Both the position numbers and the translations under genes were made by a program. Of a stretch of 64,000 bases of DNA, positions 54,373 to 63,215 are shown piece by piece. The notes beneath the pieces were generated by a model. It had not been told where the DNA came from. It worked only from the letters and a program-made list of their open reading frames with translations, and ran no database searches. Source of the stretch: Streptococcus ilei (lineage in GTDB: Bacteria; Bacillota; Bacilli; Lactobacillales; Streptococcaceae); the NCBI RefSeq assembly GCF_000479335.1, contig NC_022584.1, forward strand, positions 558,001 through 622,000, written 5' to 3'. Positions within the stretch are counted from its first letter, which is position 1. Each line of letters starts with the position of its first letter.

Positions 54373-54398
54373 AATGAATACCTTTACTTATTTTTAAG

Positions 54399-54551
54399 CT
54401 AATTAATTAGATCCATAAAAGACTCAACACATGTGACATGACCTCTGGGAAATGTTATACCTGGCCAGTCCTCTTTTTTTCGATCAATAACAAGAACTCT
54501 ATTGCCATCTCTTACCATACAAAGATTTGTAAACTCAACGGTCTCATTCAT
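54399..54551 (-). pseudogene. N-terminal remnant of a Nudix hydrolase gene
   Basis: Fifty codons reading MNETVEFTNLCMVRDG, then DWPGITFPRGHVTCVESF, which aligns with the start of MutT-type Nudix proteins (normally FPGGHVExGES). It stops at TAG just where the catalytic REVxEE helix should follow, and the first Gly of GGH is Arg. No strong ribosome binding site. A broken third Nudix copy in this window. Confidence 0.75.
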
Positions 54552-54611
54552 ACAGATAGTTCCTAACTATGTTTGTCTTTTTCTTTAAGAACAGGATAAA
54601 CATTCTGTATC

Positions 54612-55130
54612 CTATTCTTCTTTTAGTTGTACTTGAGTATGGGCTAGCAGGTCACCTAGATGTCTCTTATCTTTCCTAAACAGCGTCATTGCCAGTAGCA
54701 AAACTGCGAGTAGAGTCGCCGAAATCGAGAGGATAATGGATAATCCATCAAAATTTCTATAGAAGCCATGAATCGTGCCCATATGACCAAGTTGCCAAGG
54801 TAAAAATTTGATGATATTTCTGATGAAGCTAGCTTGCACTGTTTTTTTCTGGTAGACCAGTTCAAGTCCCGCTTTTACCTTCCCAAAACTCCCATTTTTT
54901 GTATAATCCAAGAATGTGAAAAGGAGCATGATTGGCAAAACAGAGGTGAAAAATACAAGCCACTGCGACTGAATTTCTGTAAACTCTGGGACGCCATTAA
55001 AAAAGATCATGTAAATAAGCATCGAACATAAAAATAGAAAAACTAAATAAGCTAGAATGAAAAGATAATCAAACAGAAATTCTGTCTTTCTTTTTTTAAA
55101 CGAAATAGGATTGATTGCTAATATCTTCAT
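54612..55130 (-). CDS. RDD-family membrane protein
   Basis: A 172-residue protein with four spans, of the RDD type: INPISFKKRKTEFLFDYLFILAYLVFLFLC..., then FLDYTKNGSFGKVKAGLELVYQKKTVQASFIRNIIKFLPWQLGHM and a last RKDKRHLGDLLAHTQV that resembles the typical R..D..L. motif. Possibly a transporter or ion-related protein. A longer frame from 55151 is possible; the ATG at 55130 has GGGGAGA in front. Downstream lies the Nudix remnant. Confidence 0.78.
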   Translation of the reverse strand: MKILAINPISFKKRKTEFLFDYLFILAYLVFLFLCSMLIYMIFFNGVPEFTEIQSQWLVFFTSVLPIMLLFTFLDYTKNGSFGKVKAGLELVYQKKTVQASFIRNIIKFLPWQLGHMGTIHGFYRNFDGLSIILSISATLLAVLLLAMTLFRKDKRHLGDLLAHTQVQLKEE

Positions 55131-55198
55131 CACTGTCTCCCCCTTTCTCATCTCCTATTATAATATAAGGGTACGAATAAAGAAACCATTTATATAAA

Positions 55199-55374
55199 GA
55201 GGCTGGGACAAAAGTCCTAGCCTCTCAATTGTCTTTGGATTGTCGAGCAAGACGCAGTGGTTGAGTGGGCTCTACTACGCTGATTTCATCAGCTTTTACA
55301 GCCCTACTCAACTGTGCGGAGGTGGGACAACGAAATCGAATTCTTACGAATTACCGATTTCTGTCCCACTCTCT
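55199..55374. repeat. GAGGCTGGGAC repeat, copy E
   Basis: Same orientation as copies A and C. It lies just past the stop of the amylase gene and before the RDD gene on the minus strand. Interior is the standard version with GCTGATTTCATCAGC. Confidence 0.8.
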
Positions 55375-55377
55375 TTC

Positions 55378-57129
55378 TTACTTATCTTCTCTATAAATAA
55401 CAAAGCCATTTGGCTGAATGATCAATCGATCATCGGAAATGCTTCCATGACTGATCAGATCTGCCTGTCCGCTTTCTAGGACAATGTCTTTCTTTGAGTG
55501 GTTAAAGTAGGCTTTGATAATATCACCTTCATATTGCCATTTCACTGCTACCACATCTGGTTCAATCTCTTCCAAGCTAACCTTGCCATACTGAATCATG
55601 CCCGCTACTTCTTTTCGGAGCTGGATCAAGTCCTTCATAAAGTTCAGCATGTCATTGTCCGCTGACACGCGCTCCCAAGGCATGACACGGCGGCAATCTG
55701 GGTCTGGACCACCGATGAGGGCTAGCTCCGTTCCATAATAGATACAAGGCGTTCCGCGTTGCAGATAGAGGAAGGCCAGAGCAGACTTGACGGACTGAAG
55801 ATCGCCTTTAGCCGTCGTCAAAATGCGCTCTGTATCATGGGAGTCCAAGAGGTTAAACATGACCTCAGAAATCTGCTGTCTGTAGTACATGGACTGGCTA
55901 TTGATCTCCCAAATGAAGCGTTTGGTCTCCTTATGCCCCCGCAGGAAATAATCCTTGATACTTTCAGAGAGGGGATAGTTCATAACGGCATGGAACTCAT
56001 CGCCCTTGAGCCATGGTTGGGACGAATGCCAGATTTCTCCGAGGATATAGAGATCCGGCTTCTTGGCTAAGACCGCCTTACGGAAATCCCGCCAGAATTG
56101 ATGGTCGATCTCATTAGCCACATCCAGTCGCCAAGCATCAATATCAAACTCTTCAATCCAGTAAGTCGCCACCTTCAAGAGATAGGCCTTCACCTCAGGA
56201 TTAGCCGTATTGAGCTTAGGCATAAAGCCCGCAAAGGCAAAAGCATGGTAAGACAAGTCGCGACTATTCCACAGATTATCTGTCTCTACCGGGAATTCTT
56301 TAATATGGAACCAGTCCTTATAAATCGAATCTTCCCCGTATTTGACCACATCTTGCCATTGGGGTGAATCATAGCCAATATGGTTGAAGACGGCATCCAG
56401 CATGATCTTCATCCCACGCGCATGGGCCTCTTTCACTAGCTGGCGGAAGGTCTCCTTATCTCCAAAATGCCGATCAATTTCAAAATAATCAATGGTATCG
56501 TACTTGTGGTTACTTGGAGACTCAAAAATAGGACAAAGGTAGAGCCCTGTGATCCCTAACTCCTGCAAGTAGTCCAGATGATCGATGATCCCTTGCAAAT
56601 CACCACCAAAGAAATCCAATACTTGAGGAGCAATAGAGGCATCCCAAGGACGAACACCTTCTGGTGAAATGGCTGGATTCCCATTGGCAAAGCGCTCAGG
56701 AAAAATCTGATACCAAACCGTCTGCGCCACCCATTCCGGAACAGCACACCCATCAATCTCATGGATAAAAGGAAGCTTAAAGCCGTTCATGACAAAGTTT
56801 AAATTCTCCTTGTTGTAGGCTGCTACACCTCGGTCCCCGTACAAGATCTTCTCTCCCGCTGTGTCCTCTAATTCAAAGAGGTACTGGATCCGTGCATGGC
56901 GGACAGATACCGACACTTGCCAATAATCAAAGAGGTCGTCGGTCGTCACCTTGTCCATTTCCTTAGTTGCCTCATAAAGATCCTCTATAAAAATAAAGGG
57001 ATCTCCATAGTGCAAGACAATTCGTTTGATATCTTCTTTCTTGGTCCGGATGCGAATGTGAAGCTGGCCGTCCTTATAAAGATAGGCGTACTCCGATTCA
57101 GGCCGGTGATAAATCGCTGTTAATTCCAT
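55378..57129 (-). CDS. Glycoside hydrolase family 13 (neopullulanase/maltogenic-amylase-like)
   Basis: A 583-residue cytoplasmic enzyme (no signal peptide) acting on maltodextrins or cyclodextrins. N-terminal CBM34-like domain (1-120), then a GH13 barrel: region I DAVFNH, region II WRLDVANEI (nucleophile Asp), region III GEIWH (acid Glu), region IV LLDSHD. It is about the normal length for this subfamily. AGGAGA precedes the ATG. Two LacI-type operators overlap its promoter, so it is regulated by CcpA and/or a MalR-type repressor. Confidence 0.9.
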   Translation of the reverse strand: MELTAIYHRPESEYAYLYKDGQLHIRIRTKKEDIKRIVLHYGDPFIFIEDLYEATKEMDKVTTDDLFDYWQVSVSVRHARIQYLFELEDTAGEKILYGDRGVAAYNKENLNFVMNGFKLPFIHEIDGCAVPEWVAQTVWYQIFPERFANGNPAISPEGVRPWDASIAPQVLDFFGGDLQGIIDHLDYLQELGITGLYLCPIFESPSNHKYDTIDYFEIDRHFGDKETFRQLVKEAHARGMKIMLDAVFNHIGYDSPQWQDVVKYGEDSIYKDWFHIKEFPVETDNLWNSRDLSYHAFAFAGFMPKLNTANPEVKAYLLKVATYWIEEFDIDAWRLDVANEIDHQFWRDFRKAVLAKKPDLYILGEIWHSSQPWLKGDEFHAVMNYPLSESIKDYFLRGHKETKRFIWEINSQSMYYRQQISEVMFNLLDSHDTERILTTAKGDLQSVKSALAFLYLQRGTPCIYYGTELALIGGPDPDCRRVMPWERVSADNDMLNFMKDLIQLRKEVAGMIQYGKVSLEEIEPDVVAVKWQYEGDIIKAYFNHSKKDIVLESGQADLISHGSISDDRLIIQPNGFVIYREDK

Positions 57130-57174
57130 CTGTCTCGTCTCCTACTATACTCTCTTTTCATCATTTACCGTTTT

Positions 57175-57231
57175 ATGCAAACGATTCCATAAACTATTTC
57201 TAGTATACTACTTTATAAAAACGTTTGCAAG
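57175..57231 (-). promoter_or_regulatory. Amylase promoter with two LacI/CcpA-type operators
   Basis: On the minus strand TTGCAA (57226-57231) and TATACT are 17 bases apart. ATGCAAACGATTCCAT (57175-57190, plus strand) fits the CRE consensus fully and lies just past the start site. TTGCAAACGTTTTTA (minus strand, 57217-57231) is a second such site that includes the -35 box. Confidence 0.75.
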
Positions 57232-57282
57232 ATTCTGAGAGATAATTTTAGATTACTCACTTTTTATAATTGTATTGCACAC

Positions 57283-57305
57283 AAAAAGCCCAACAATTGG
57301 GCTTT
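57283..57305 (-). terminator. Terminator of the secreted nuclease gene
   Basis: AAAGCCCAA and TTGGGCTTT form a perfect 9-bp stem around 3 bases, followed by TTGTGTG on the minus strand; 24 bases past the stop. Confidence 0.7.
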
Positions 57306-57328
57306 CTCATTATCAAAATAACTTATAG

Positions 57329-58375
57329 TCATTCCTTACTTGTATGCCGCTTTCCAAGACTTAGCGCTTGCTCTTCTGACATTTCAACTACTTTCGCAAA
57401 GTTGGTATTTCGTGGCATGCTATCTTTAGAATACCAATAAACATCCGCACTCCCATTTCTGGCCACATAAACAACTGGAGCTAGTTGAGGAGTTGGCTCT
57501 GCAGGCTCGACAGGTTGGACTGGTGCTGCAGGCTCTACAGGTTGAACTGGCTGTGCAGGCATTGCTGGCTGACTCGGTTGAGGGGCTTGAATTGGTTGCG
57601 TCTCTACAGAAGGACTAGCAGGTTGAGGTTGACTACTAGGTTCTGTCGGCACTAAAGATGGCTTGGCAGTCCCCTTCAGATAGTCAATGGTCGCATTCTT
57701 AGAGTAGTTGTCCAAGGTAACGGTGGTAATACCATAAGCATCTACTGACTCTTTGGGACTACTTAAATTGATTGGTAGAAGGTTGCCATCTCGATCAATT
57801 CCTACATATTGCAAGGTCACCTGCCGAGGAATCAATTCATCCCCCGTATAGACCGGAGTCACCTTGTAGTCTAACCAGTAATTTGGATGAGTGGCCAGCC
57901 AGCTATCGAGTCGTTTCTCGTAGTAGAGCATGCCCTCCACATTGCTATCCGCTGTCCCTTTATAATTCCCCGTATTGGTCCATGCAGTTAGAGGAACCAG
58001 ATTTTTCCCTTCATTGGTCAGACCGCTAAACTGATAGCCGATCAAATGCCCTCTATGGAACAACCAGGCCTTCTTTCCCTTGTTTCCATAAGCAATCTTA
58101 TAATTGTGCCAGCCAACCGGATTATAGCTGAGACGTGGCTCTCTTTTCTGCTTAGGTTCATCCTTATCCTGCAGCTGAATATGAGCGGAGGTCGCACGAC
58201 CTAAATGATCAAATTCCCCCAGTACTAGCTGCTTATTGCTATTAAAAGTCAGTAGATGAAGACTCTGGTAATCGAGTCCAGTTTGCTCAGCTTGGGCCCC
58301 TTGAACAAAAGTTAAGGTCATGAAAACCGCGACTATCCCAACGATGACATTTTTCAAAAATCGTTTTGTAACCAT
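57329..58375 (-). CDS. Secreted DNA/RNA non-specific endonuclease
   Basis: A 348-residue exported nuclease: signal peptide (1-29, cut after AQA), a beta-beta-alpha-Me nuclease domain with HRGHLIGYQFSG (107-118, catalytic His 110; other streptococcal enzymes have DRGH or NRGH) and NLVPLTAWTNTG, a long Pro/Gln-rich linker with PVQPVEPA repeats (about 245-300), and a C-terminal VYWYSKDSMPRNTNF...ALSLGKRHT motif common to streptococcal surface nucleases. It would degrade extracellular DNA for nutrition, biofilm turnover or escape from neutrophil traps. GGGAG precedes the start. Confidence 0.87.
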   Translation of the reverse strand: MVTKRFLKNVIVGIVAVFMTLTFVQGAQAEQTGLDYQSLHLLTFNSNKQLVLGEFDHLGRATSAHIQLQDKDEPKQKREPRLSYNPVGWHNYKIAYGNKGKKAWLFHRGHLIGYQFSGLTNEGKNLVPLTAWTNTGNYKGTADSNVEGMLYYEKRLDSWLATHPNYWLDYKVTPVYTGDELIPRQVTLQYVGIDRDGNLLPINLSSPKESVDAYGITTVTLDNYSKNATIDYLKGTAKPSLVPTEPSSQPQPASPSVETQPIQAPQPSQPAMPAQPVQPVEPAAPVQPVEPAEPTPQLAPVVYVARNGSADVYWYSKDSMPRNTNFAKVVEMSEEQALSLGKRHTSKE

Positions 58376-58636
58376 AATAAACTCCCGTATTACTATCTAG
58401 TATTATTATAGCAGAAAAAAGCGGTTACAAACATAGAAGATCTGTTTAGATTTCGATTTTTAGTTTTACCAAATATAACGATGGATCCCCTATACCAAGT
58501 TTTTACAGCAAGTCTACATTTATACCAGCTTCATCTTTCAATTATATGTTTTTAATGAGTTAATTTTCAATTTGATGTTCTTTGATATACAAAATACGGA
58601 CCAGTATTTAAATATATAAAATGATCTACAACAATC

Positions 58637-59080
58637 CTAAATCAACTTATATTCATACCACTCTTCGTCTACTTTCTGAAATCCCAAAGCCAAAAACATT
58701 CTTTGACTTTGAGTATTAAAAGGATAAATTTGAGCAGTTACCTTAACCATTTCTTTCTCTTTGGCCATCTGTATCATTTCAGAAATACACCGTCTTCCGA
58801 TCTGTAAATTCTGATACTCTTTGCTGATCACTATAGAAAGCTCTGAATTATCTTGAAGTGTCACATCTCCAACTAACACTCCCTCATATTGGATATAATA
58901 GCAAGAACCATGTGAAGATAGGTAATCATACATTTTATGAAGTTTTGTTACATCGTAAATCTGATCAGTATTATCCACCTGTTTGCAAACCTCACTATCT
59001 TGATACCAAAGAAGGGAGATCTCATCATTCCTATAATAAGGAATAAGAGTGATCTGATCGTCTACTATTCTATTCATCAT
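58637..59080 (-). CDS. GNAT-family N-acetyltransferase
   Basis: A 147-residue acetyltransferase: LGDVTLQDNSELSIVISKEYQNLQIGRRCISEMIQMAKE (acetyl-CoA loop QIGRR, variant of Q/RxxGxG/A) and NTQSQRMFLALGFQKV. Substrate unknown. Two Mets at the start; no strong ribosome binding site. The 260 bases between it and the nuclease gene are AT-rich and without visible features. Confidence 0.75.
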   Translation of the reverse strand: MMNRIVDDQITLIPYYRNDEISLLWYQDSEVCKQVDNTDQIYDVTKLHKMYDYLSSHGSCYYIQYEGVLVGDVTLQDNSELSIVISKEYQNLQIGRRCISEMIQMAKEKEMVKVTAQIYPFNTQSQRMFLALGFQKVDEEWYEYKLI

Positions 59081-59095
59081 GAATTGTTCTTATTT

Positions 59096-59533
59096 CTATT
59101 TAGAGCTTTCTTCCGATACTTCAATATTCCCAATCAACCAATTGGACATCTTTTTGCCTTTGTCTTTATAAGGGTTGGGAGGAAACAAGGTAAATGGGGG
59201 AATGCTGGCATCTGGGAAGAATAGTTCTACGCTTATCGTTCGCTCGCGGTTATTGTTGACGTAGGCTGTAAAATAGATATGGTAATGTCCGCTCACATCA
59301 CCACCATTATCATACTCTCCTCTAGCAGTATTTGGTAAGAGCGTCACAGATTTTATGTCTTGCCTTTCCTGAGCTAAGTGTGCGATGATTTCACTCTTAA
59401 TAGCAGCCTCATGATTTCTGACAAAATTCCCATCATCACTATATCCAGGATGCTCACTAAGAGAATAGAAAATAATGACCATCAGAAAAGGTAGGGAAAC
59501 TAAAAAAATAATCAGCTTATTCGATTTTAACAT
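59096..59533 (-). CDS. Membrane-anchored protein of unknown function
   Basis: A 145-residue protein with one N-terminal span or uncleaved signal (KLIIFLVSLPFLMVIIFYSL) and an outside domain: RNHEAAIKSEIIAHLAQERQDIKSVTLLPNT, HYHIYFTAYVNNNRERTISVELFF. The pattern (helix, then three strands) recalls small streptococcal secreted proteins of unclear function. GAGGAC precedes the ATG. Same strand as the toxin-antitoxin genes, 13 bases after the toxin stop, so perhaps co-transcribed. Confidence 0.65.
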   Translation of the reverse strand: MLKSNKLIIFLVSLPFLMVIIFYSLSEHPGYSDDGNFVRNHEAAIKSEIIAHLAQERQDIKSVTLLPNTARGEYDNGGDVSGHYHIYFTAYVNNNRERTISVELFFPDASIPPFTLFPPNPYKDKGKKMSNWLIGNIEVSEESSK

Positions 59534-59545
59534 GGGGTCCTCATC

Positions 59546-59890
59546 CTACTTATAAAAAATCTTGACCCAATCCTGCTTTGCACTGAGTATACGAGCAACA
59601 TACACTGTATGCTTCTCAATATAATAAAATGCGAGATAGTTCTCTATTGGCATATAACGATAGGGTTTCACATCATTCGTCATCTCACCATAGCCCCGGC
59701 TTGATACCAGAGGACAGGCTTCTGGAAACAGTTCTAGGGTCTCAAGAGCACTTAATAGCAAATCAACTTTGCCATCTGCAGCTTGCTGGCTATAAAAATT
59801 CACAAGAATATAGTCGTGAATGCCACGCAAGTCCTGCTTAGCCTGATCTGCAAGAAAGACCTGATAGCGTTTCAACTTAGTCAAGACCAA
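59546..59890 (-). CDS. RelE/ParE-family toxin
   Basis: About 110-114 residues: KRYQVFLADQAKQDLRGIHDYI (first helix), a central LETLELFPEACPLVS turn, YRYMPIENYLAFYYIEKHTVYVARILSAKQDW as the last strands, as in ParE/RelE toxins. Whether it cuts mRNA or hits gyrase cannot be decided. It has no ATG; TTG at 59890 or 59884 would be used. The start overlaps the antitoxin 3' end by up to 14 bases, the usual coupling. Confidence 0.85.
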   Translation of the reverse strand: MVLTKLKRYQVFLADQAKQDLRGIHDYILVNFYSQQAADGKVDLLLSALETLELFPEACPLVSSRGYGEMTNDVKPYRYMPIENYLAFYYIEKHTVYVARILSAKQDWVKIFYK

Positions 59891-60170
59891 ATTCCTTTCT
59901 CACATCGGCTACAGAAGTGACTTTCCCTTGAGCAATTTCATGGTGCCCAACTAAAATCTCCTTCTTCAAATCCTCAAAGGCCACTTGATACTGCGTGTTC
60001 TGCAAATCACTTGAAACAAATTCTCTTGGATCCACAGTCCCGTTAGCAATTTTTCGAAGTGCTGCATTTAGGACATCTGACACAGAAATTTTTTCATCAG
60101 CAAGTACCTCTTTTGTTTTCTGGTAAAACATCTCATCTGCTCGAAAATTCACTGCTTTCGTGTTTGCCAT
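59877..60170 (-). CDS. RelB/DinJ-family antitoxin
   Basis: A 97-residue antitoxin with an N-terminal ribbon-helix-helix (KAVNFRADEMFYQKTKEVLADEKISVSDVLNAAL) and a C-terminal part that would wrap the toxin (VAFEDLKKEILVGHHEIAQGK). AAAGGAGAGG stands before the ATG at 60170; a longer frame from 60191 begins in the operator and was rejected. First gene of the pair, with an operator between its promoter and ribosome binding site. Confidence 0.87.
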   Translation of the reverse strand: MANTKAVNFRADEMFYQKTKEVLADEKISVSDVLNAALRKIANGTVDPREFVSSDLQNTQYQVAFEDLKKEILVGHHEIAQGKVTSVADVRKEFGLD

Positions 60171-60184
60171 TTCTACCTCTCCTT

Positions 60185-60236
60185 TGTACATACAATTTGT
60201 ATATACATTCTACCATACGAAAGAGAAGGGATTCAA
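60185..60236 (-). promoter_or_regulatory. Promoter and operator of the toxin-antitoxin pair
   Basis: On the minus strand TTGAAT (60231-60236) and TAGAAT (60207-60212) are 18 bases apart. TGTATATACAAATTGTATGT (within 60185-60207) is an imperfect palindrome right after the -10 box, a fitting site for the ribbon-helix-helix antitoxin. Confidence 0.65.
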
Positions 60237-60429
60237 GTGAAAAATGGATTCTTCTTTCACTAAATCTAATTAAGAGATACCGTTAGTTAATCTATATTCT
60301 TTCTCTCGTGTCAACTGATACCTCTTAGAATCAACAATTTAAGTAGATTCCACATCTTAATTTAACAACTCCAAGTAATTTTAGTCAATTATATTAGATA
60401 TATTTTATTAATTTCTTTATAGTAAATTC

Positions 60430-61167
60430 CTATTTCTCTAGCCAAAAGAACGCTTGGTTTAACATCTCTTTTGTTTGTCCAATGATACACGGTCCATGAG
60501 AAATAATAATATTCTTAGGTTCCCATTTCTTTATTTTATGATAACTCTTCAATGCTTGTTTTTTACCAAATAAAAAGGTCATTCTTAAATCTCTTGGTGT
60601 TTTACCATTTGGATAGTGATTATCACCTATTTTTAACAGTAGCTTTTCAAAAATCGATAAATTTTCTGTTTCTATGTTTTCAATAAGATCCGTTAAAATT
60701 AGAGTTGAACTTTCAGTATGGAAAAAAACAACCTCTTTCACGTAAAAACTTCCCTCAAATGTTGTAAAACAAATTTCCTCGTTCCAATTGGCTTTCTCTA
60801 GTTCATGACCATAATATAAATTCATTCCCGATTTTCTGGCACGCTTTTGAACACCACTAGCTAGCCATACTTCTGCTTCCGGAAATAGTTCGTGCCACTC
60901 ATTTATATAACTATAATGTAAGACATTGGGTGCAATAAGGTGTTTTACCTCACCTAATTGCTTGATTTCAAAAAGTAAATTATCACTAGGCTTAATCGGC
61001 GAATGCACCCAAAGACCACCATTCTGCAGACGGATAACTGTCATTCTAGTTGAAAAAGGCACTTTGAAGAGTTTGAAATTCATCAGTACTTCTTCCCCAT
61101 CTACAATCCAGAGGTTATCTGCTATCTTTTTTAATGAATTGAGCGGACTATATTTTTTGACTTCCAT
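60430..61167 (-). CDS. DUF4336 protein (metallo-beta-lactamase-like fold)
   Basis: A 245-residue cytoplasmic protein: LWIVDGEEVLMNFKLFKVPFSTRMTVIRLQNGGLWVHSPIKPS, LIAPNVLHYSYINEWHELFPEAEVW and IIISHGPCI. This matches DUF4336, a degenerate MBL-fold family; the HxHxDH metal motif is not seen. Function unknown. It follows the alpha/beta hydrolase gene closely on the same strand (33 bases), so both are probably one unit. Confidence 0.78.
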   Translation of the reverse strand: MEVKKYSPLNSLKKIADNLWIVDGEEVLMNFKLFKVPFSTRMTVIRLQNGGLWVHSPIKPSDNLLFEIKQLGEVKHLIAPNVLHYSYINEWHELFPEAEVWLASGVQKRARKSGMNLYYGHELEKANWNEEICFTTFEGSFYVKEVVFFHTESSTLILTDLIENIETENLSIFEKLLLKIGDNHYPNGKTPRDLRMTFLFGKKQALKSYHKIKKWEPKNIIISHGPCIIGQTKEMLNQAFFWLEK

Positions 61168-61199
61168 GAAACTCTGCTTTCTAAATTAATAAAGTATAA

Positions 61200-61976
61200 T
61201 CAATCGTTATTCTCCAAAAATGGTACCACCAAATCAATCCACTCTTGAGGCAGGTAAGCTGATAGATAGCCATGGTTATACCCCTTTGCTTCATACAGGA
61301 TAGTGTTGGGATGTAGCTGCTGAAATAATTTCGCCGATGCTTTCACACAGTTTAATTCTTTTTCACCATAGATATACAGAACCTGGGCCTTGCTAGCAGA
61401 AATCGTCTCCTTCAGCTTGTAACGCCCCATATAGGTTTTGTAAATGGTCACCAATGTTTTGATAGGTGTCCTTGGCAGACCCTCTAAATAATATGCTTTT
61501 ATTTCCTCTGGATAAGCCAGTTTAGGATAGAGTTTGTCCATCATGCTTAATTGAAGTTTGCAAGAGAATTTACTGAACATCAATTTACCAAATAGAGCTA
61601 CTAGAAAAATGCTGATTTTAGCTAACCTTGGTTGAGGAATACAGAGACTTCCATCTATGATGGCCTTCTCAGCTATCTCGCTGTCTAAGGATAAAAGCTC
61701 CATGGCAATTTGACCGCCAAGTGAAACGCCACCGATCGCAAACAGCTTCCCACCACAGTTTGCTTTGATATAGTTTAGGATCTCCAAAGCAGAATCTTCC
61801 GTAGAAACATAATCGAGTTGATACTCTTCACCGTGGCCATTCAAAGTGGGTAGAATAACACGGTAATCTTCTGATAAAATACGTGCTTGACGAAGATAAT
61901 TCCACCAAGAACTGCCACCGCCATGTATCAGTAAGATAGAAGGCGAATTCCTATCACCAAATTCATGGAATTTCAT
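61200..61976 (-). CDS. Alpha/beta-fold hydrolase
   Basis: A 258-residue hydrolase: oxyanion loop ILLIHGGGSSWW, nucleophile elbow IGGVSLGGQIA (Ser in GVSLGG), acidic residue likely in LYIYGEKELNCV and His in GYNHGYLS. No signal peptide. Substrate unknown, likely an ester. AAGGAG precedes the ATG. Upstream of, and likely co-transcribed with, the DUF4336 gene. Confidence 0.83.
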   Translation of the reverse strand: MKFHEFGDRNSPSILLIHGGGSSWWNYLRQARILSEDYRVILPTLNGHGEEYQLDYVSTEDSALEILNYIKANCGGKLFAIGGVSLGGQIAMELLSLDSEIAEKAIIDGSLCIPQPRLAKISIFLVALFGKLMFSKFSCKLQLSMMDKLYPKLAYPEEIKAYYLEGLPRTPIKTLVTIYKTYMGRYKLKETISASKAQVLYIYGEKELNCVKASAKLFQQLHPNTILYEAKGYNHGYLSAYLPQEWIDLVVPFLENND

Positions 61977-62141
61977 GTTTAAACTCCTTACTGTAGGATT
62001 TTCGCTGGATACTTACTTGTTAAATCATTTTGAACAAGCAGTGATACTGTCTCAACATGTGGTGCTACAAAGCATCTATATGATAGAACGAAAAGTGACT
62101 ACTCTGGCTTTGTTATTATATGATTGAACGAATTTATCACT

Positions 62142-63215
62142 TTAAGAAATGTAAAAACCTACCGACAAGTCTTCATCAGATTCATGTGGTTTCCAAGCTA
62201 CATTAAAACCGTAGCTATCGCTCCAATCTGGATGCCAGTCGTTATAATATGGAACACGACTGTATTTGCCAAGTGTCACTTCATCCTCCTCTGATGATTC
62301 CTGACAGGTTATCCCAAACTGGATACCATCCAGTTCCCAGGAATTTCCCCAAACATATTCATCAGAAATGACATCGACCCATCTCGCAGCGTCTATCTCA
62401 AAGTCGGTACATAACTTTAACGATTGGAAAGTACTATAGTGTATATTGTAAGGTTTGATATGTATTGCGCAGTCAACGTGATACTTTTCATAATTGGTAT
62501 TCAATTGGATAACCTTCATTGGAATGGGAACGCCATTCAGTTCCAACCACCAGTATCCAAGTTTATTGTGCAAAATATCGAAATAGTCATCTGCTACTAC
62601 TGAATTAGAAAAATCATCTATTTGCAAACATCGACCTGACCGTGATAATTCAGCTGCAATTTTCTCTGCTCTCTCTTTATCAAAATCAGAATAGCGCTTA
62701 ATCACACGCTTTATCTTGTTAATTGGATATGAGATATCTTTTTGCGAAGCATGATATACCTTCACAACATGAGCAACCTTTTCGACGTTGTTGATTCCAA
62801 CAGGTACAACCACAAAATTGTCTTCCCTGATTGATTCATCCTCACAAATATAGGCGTACTCCTCACCAAACTCTGAGAAAGTGACTATTGCAACTCTATA
62901 AACTACATCTGATGAATTTGAATCAGTTTCTTGATCAGTTAGCTCCTTCTCTTTACTATCTAAATCTATCCACTTATAGAAAGTATAACGATTTGGATTC
63001 TCATCCTCACCGAATACCATCAAACTATGACAATTTGGACATTGCCAGGCATAGTATGAAGCATCAGAAATATCATAATAATCAATCTTATTATTTTCAT
63101 CTGCGGTATCCGTTATCTCTTCCCATAACTCATCCGAGAATACTGAAAAAGCATTCGGGTCTGGAGCAGCATGGTTATTCATTGGATATCCGCATTGACA
63201 AGTCCACTTACCCAT
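62142..63215 (-). CDS. Protein of unknown function with N-terminal zinc-ribbon-like CxC/CxxC
   Basis: A 357-residue soluble protein. The N-terminus MGKWTCQCGYPMNNHAAPDP and WQCPNCHSLMVFGE (about 55-68) form a probable zinc ribbon. Then a charged stretch and a two-part beta-rich region (YRVAIVTFSEFGEEYAYICEDE; KLGYWWLELNGVPIPMKVIQLN), ending in an aromatic-rich tail. No known enzyme motif. The ATG at 63215 has AGGAG in front; the frame from 63242 is longer but less likely. Monocistronic. Confidence 0.65.
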   Translation of the reverse strand: MGKWTCQCGYPMNNHAAPDPNAFSVFSDELWEEITDTADENNKIDYYDISDASYYAWQCPNCHSLMVFGEDENPNRYTFYKWIDLDSKEKELTDQETDSNSSDVVYRVAIVTFSEFGEEYAYICEDESIREDNFVVVPVGINNVEKVAHVVKVYHASQKDISYPINKIKRVIKRYSDFDKERAEKIAAELSRSGRCLQIDDFSNSVVADDYFDILHNKLGYWWLELNGVPIPMKVIQLNTNYEKYHVDCAIHIKPYNIHYSTFQSLKLCTDFEIDAARWVDVISDEYVWGNSWELDGIQFGITCQESSEEDEVTLGKYSRVPYYNDWHPDWSDSYGFNVAWKPHESDEDLSVGFYIS

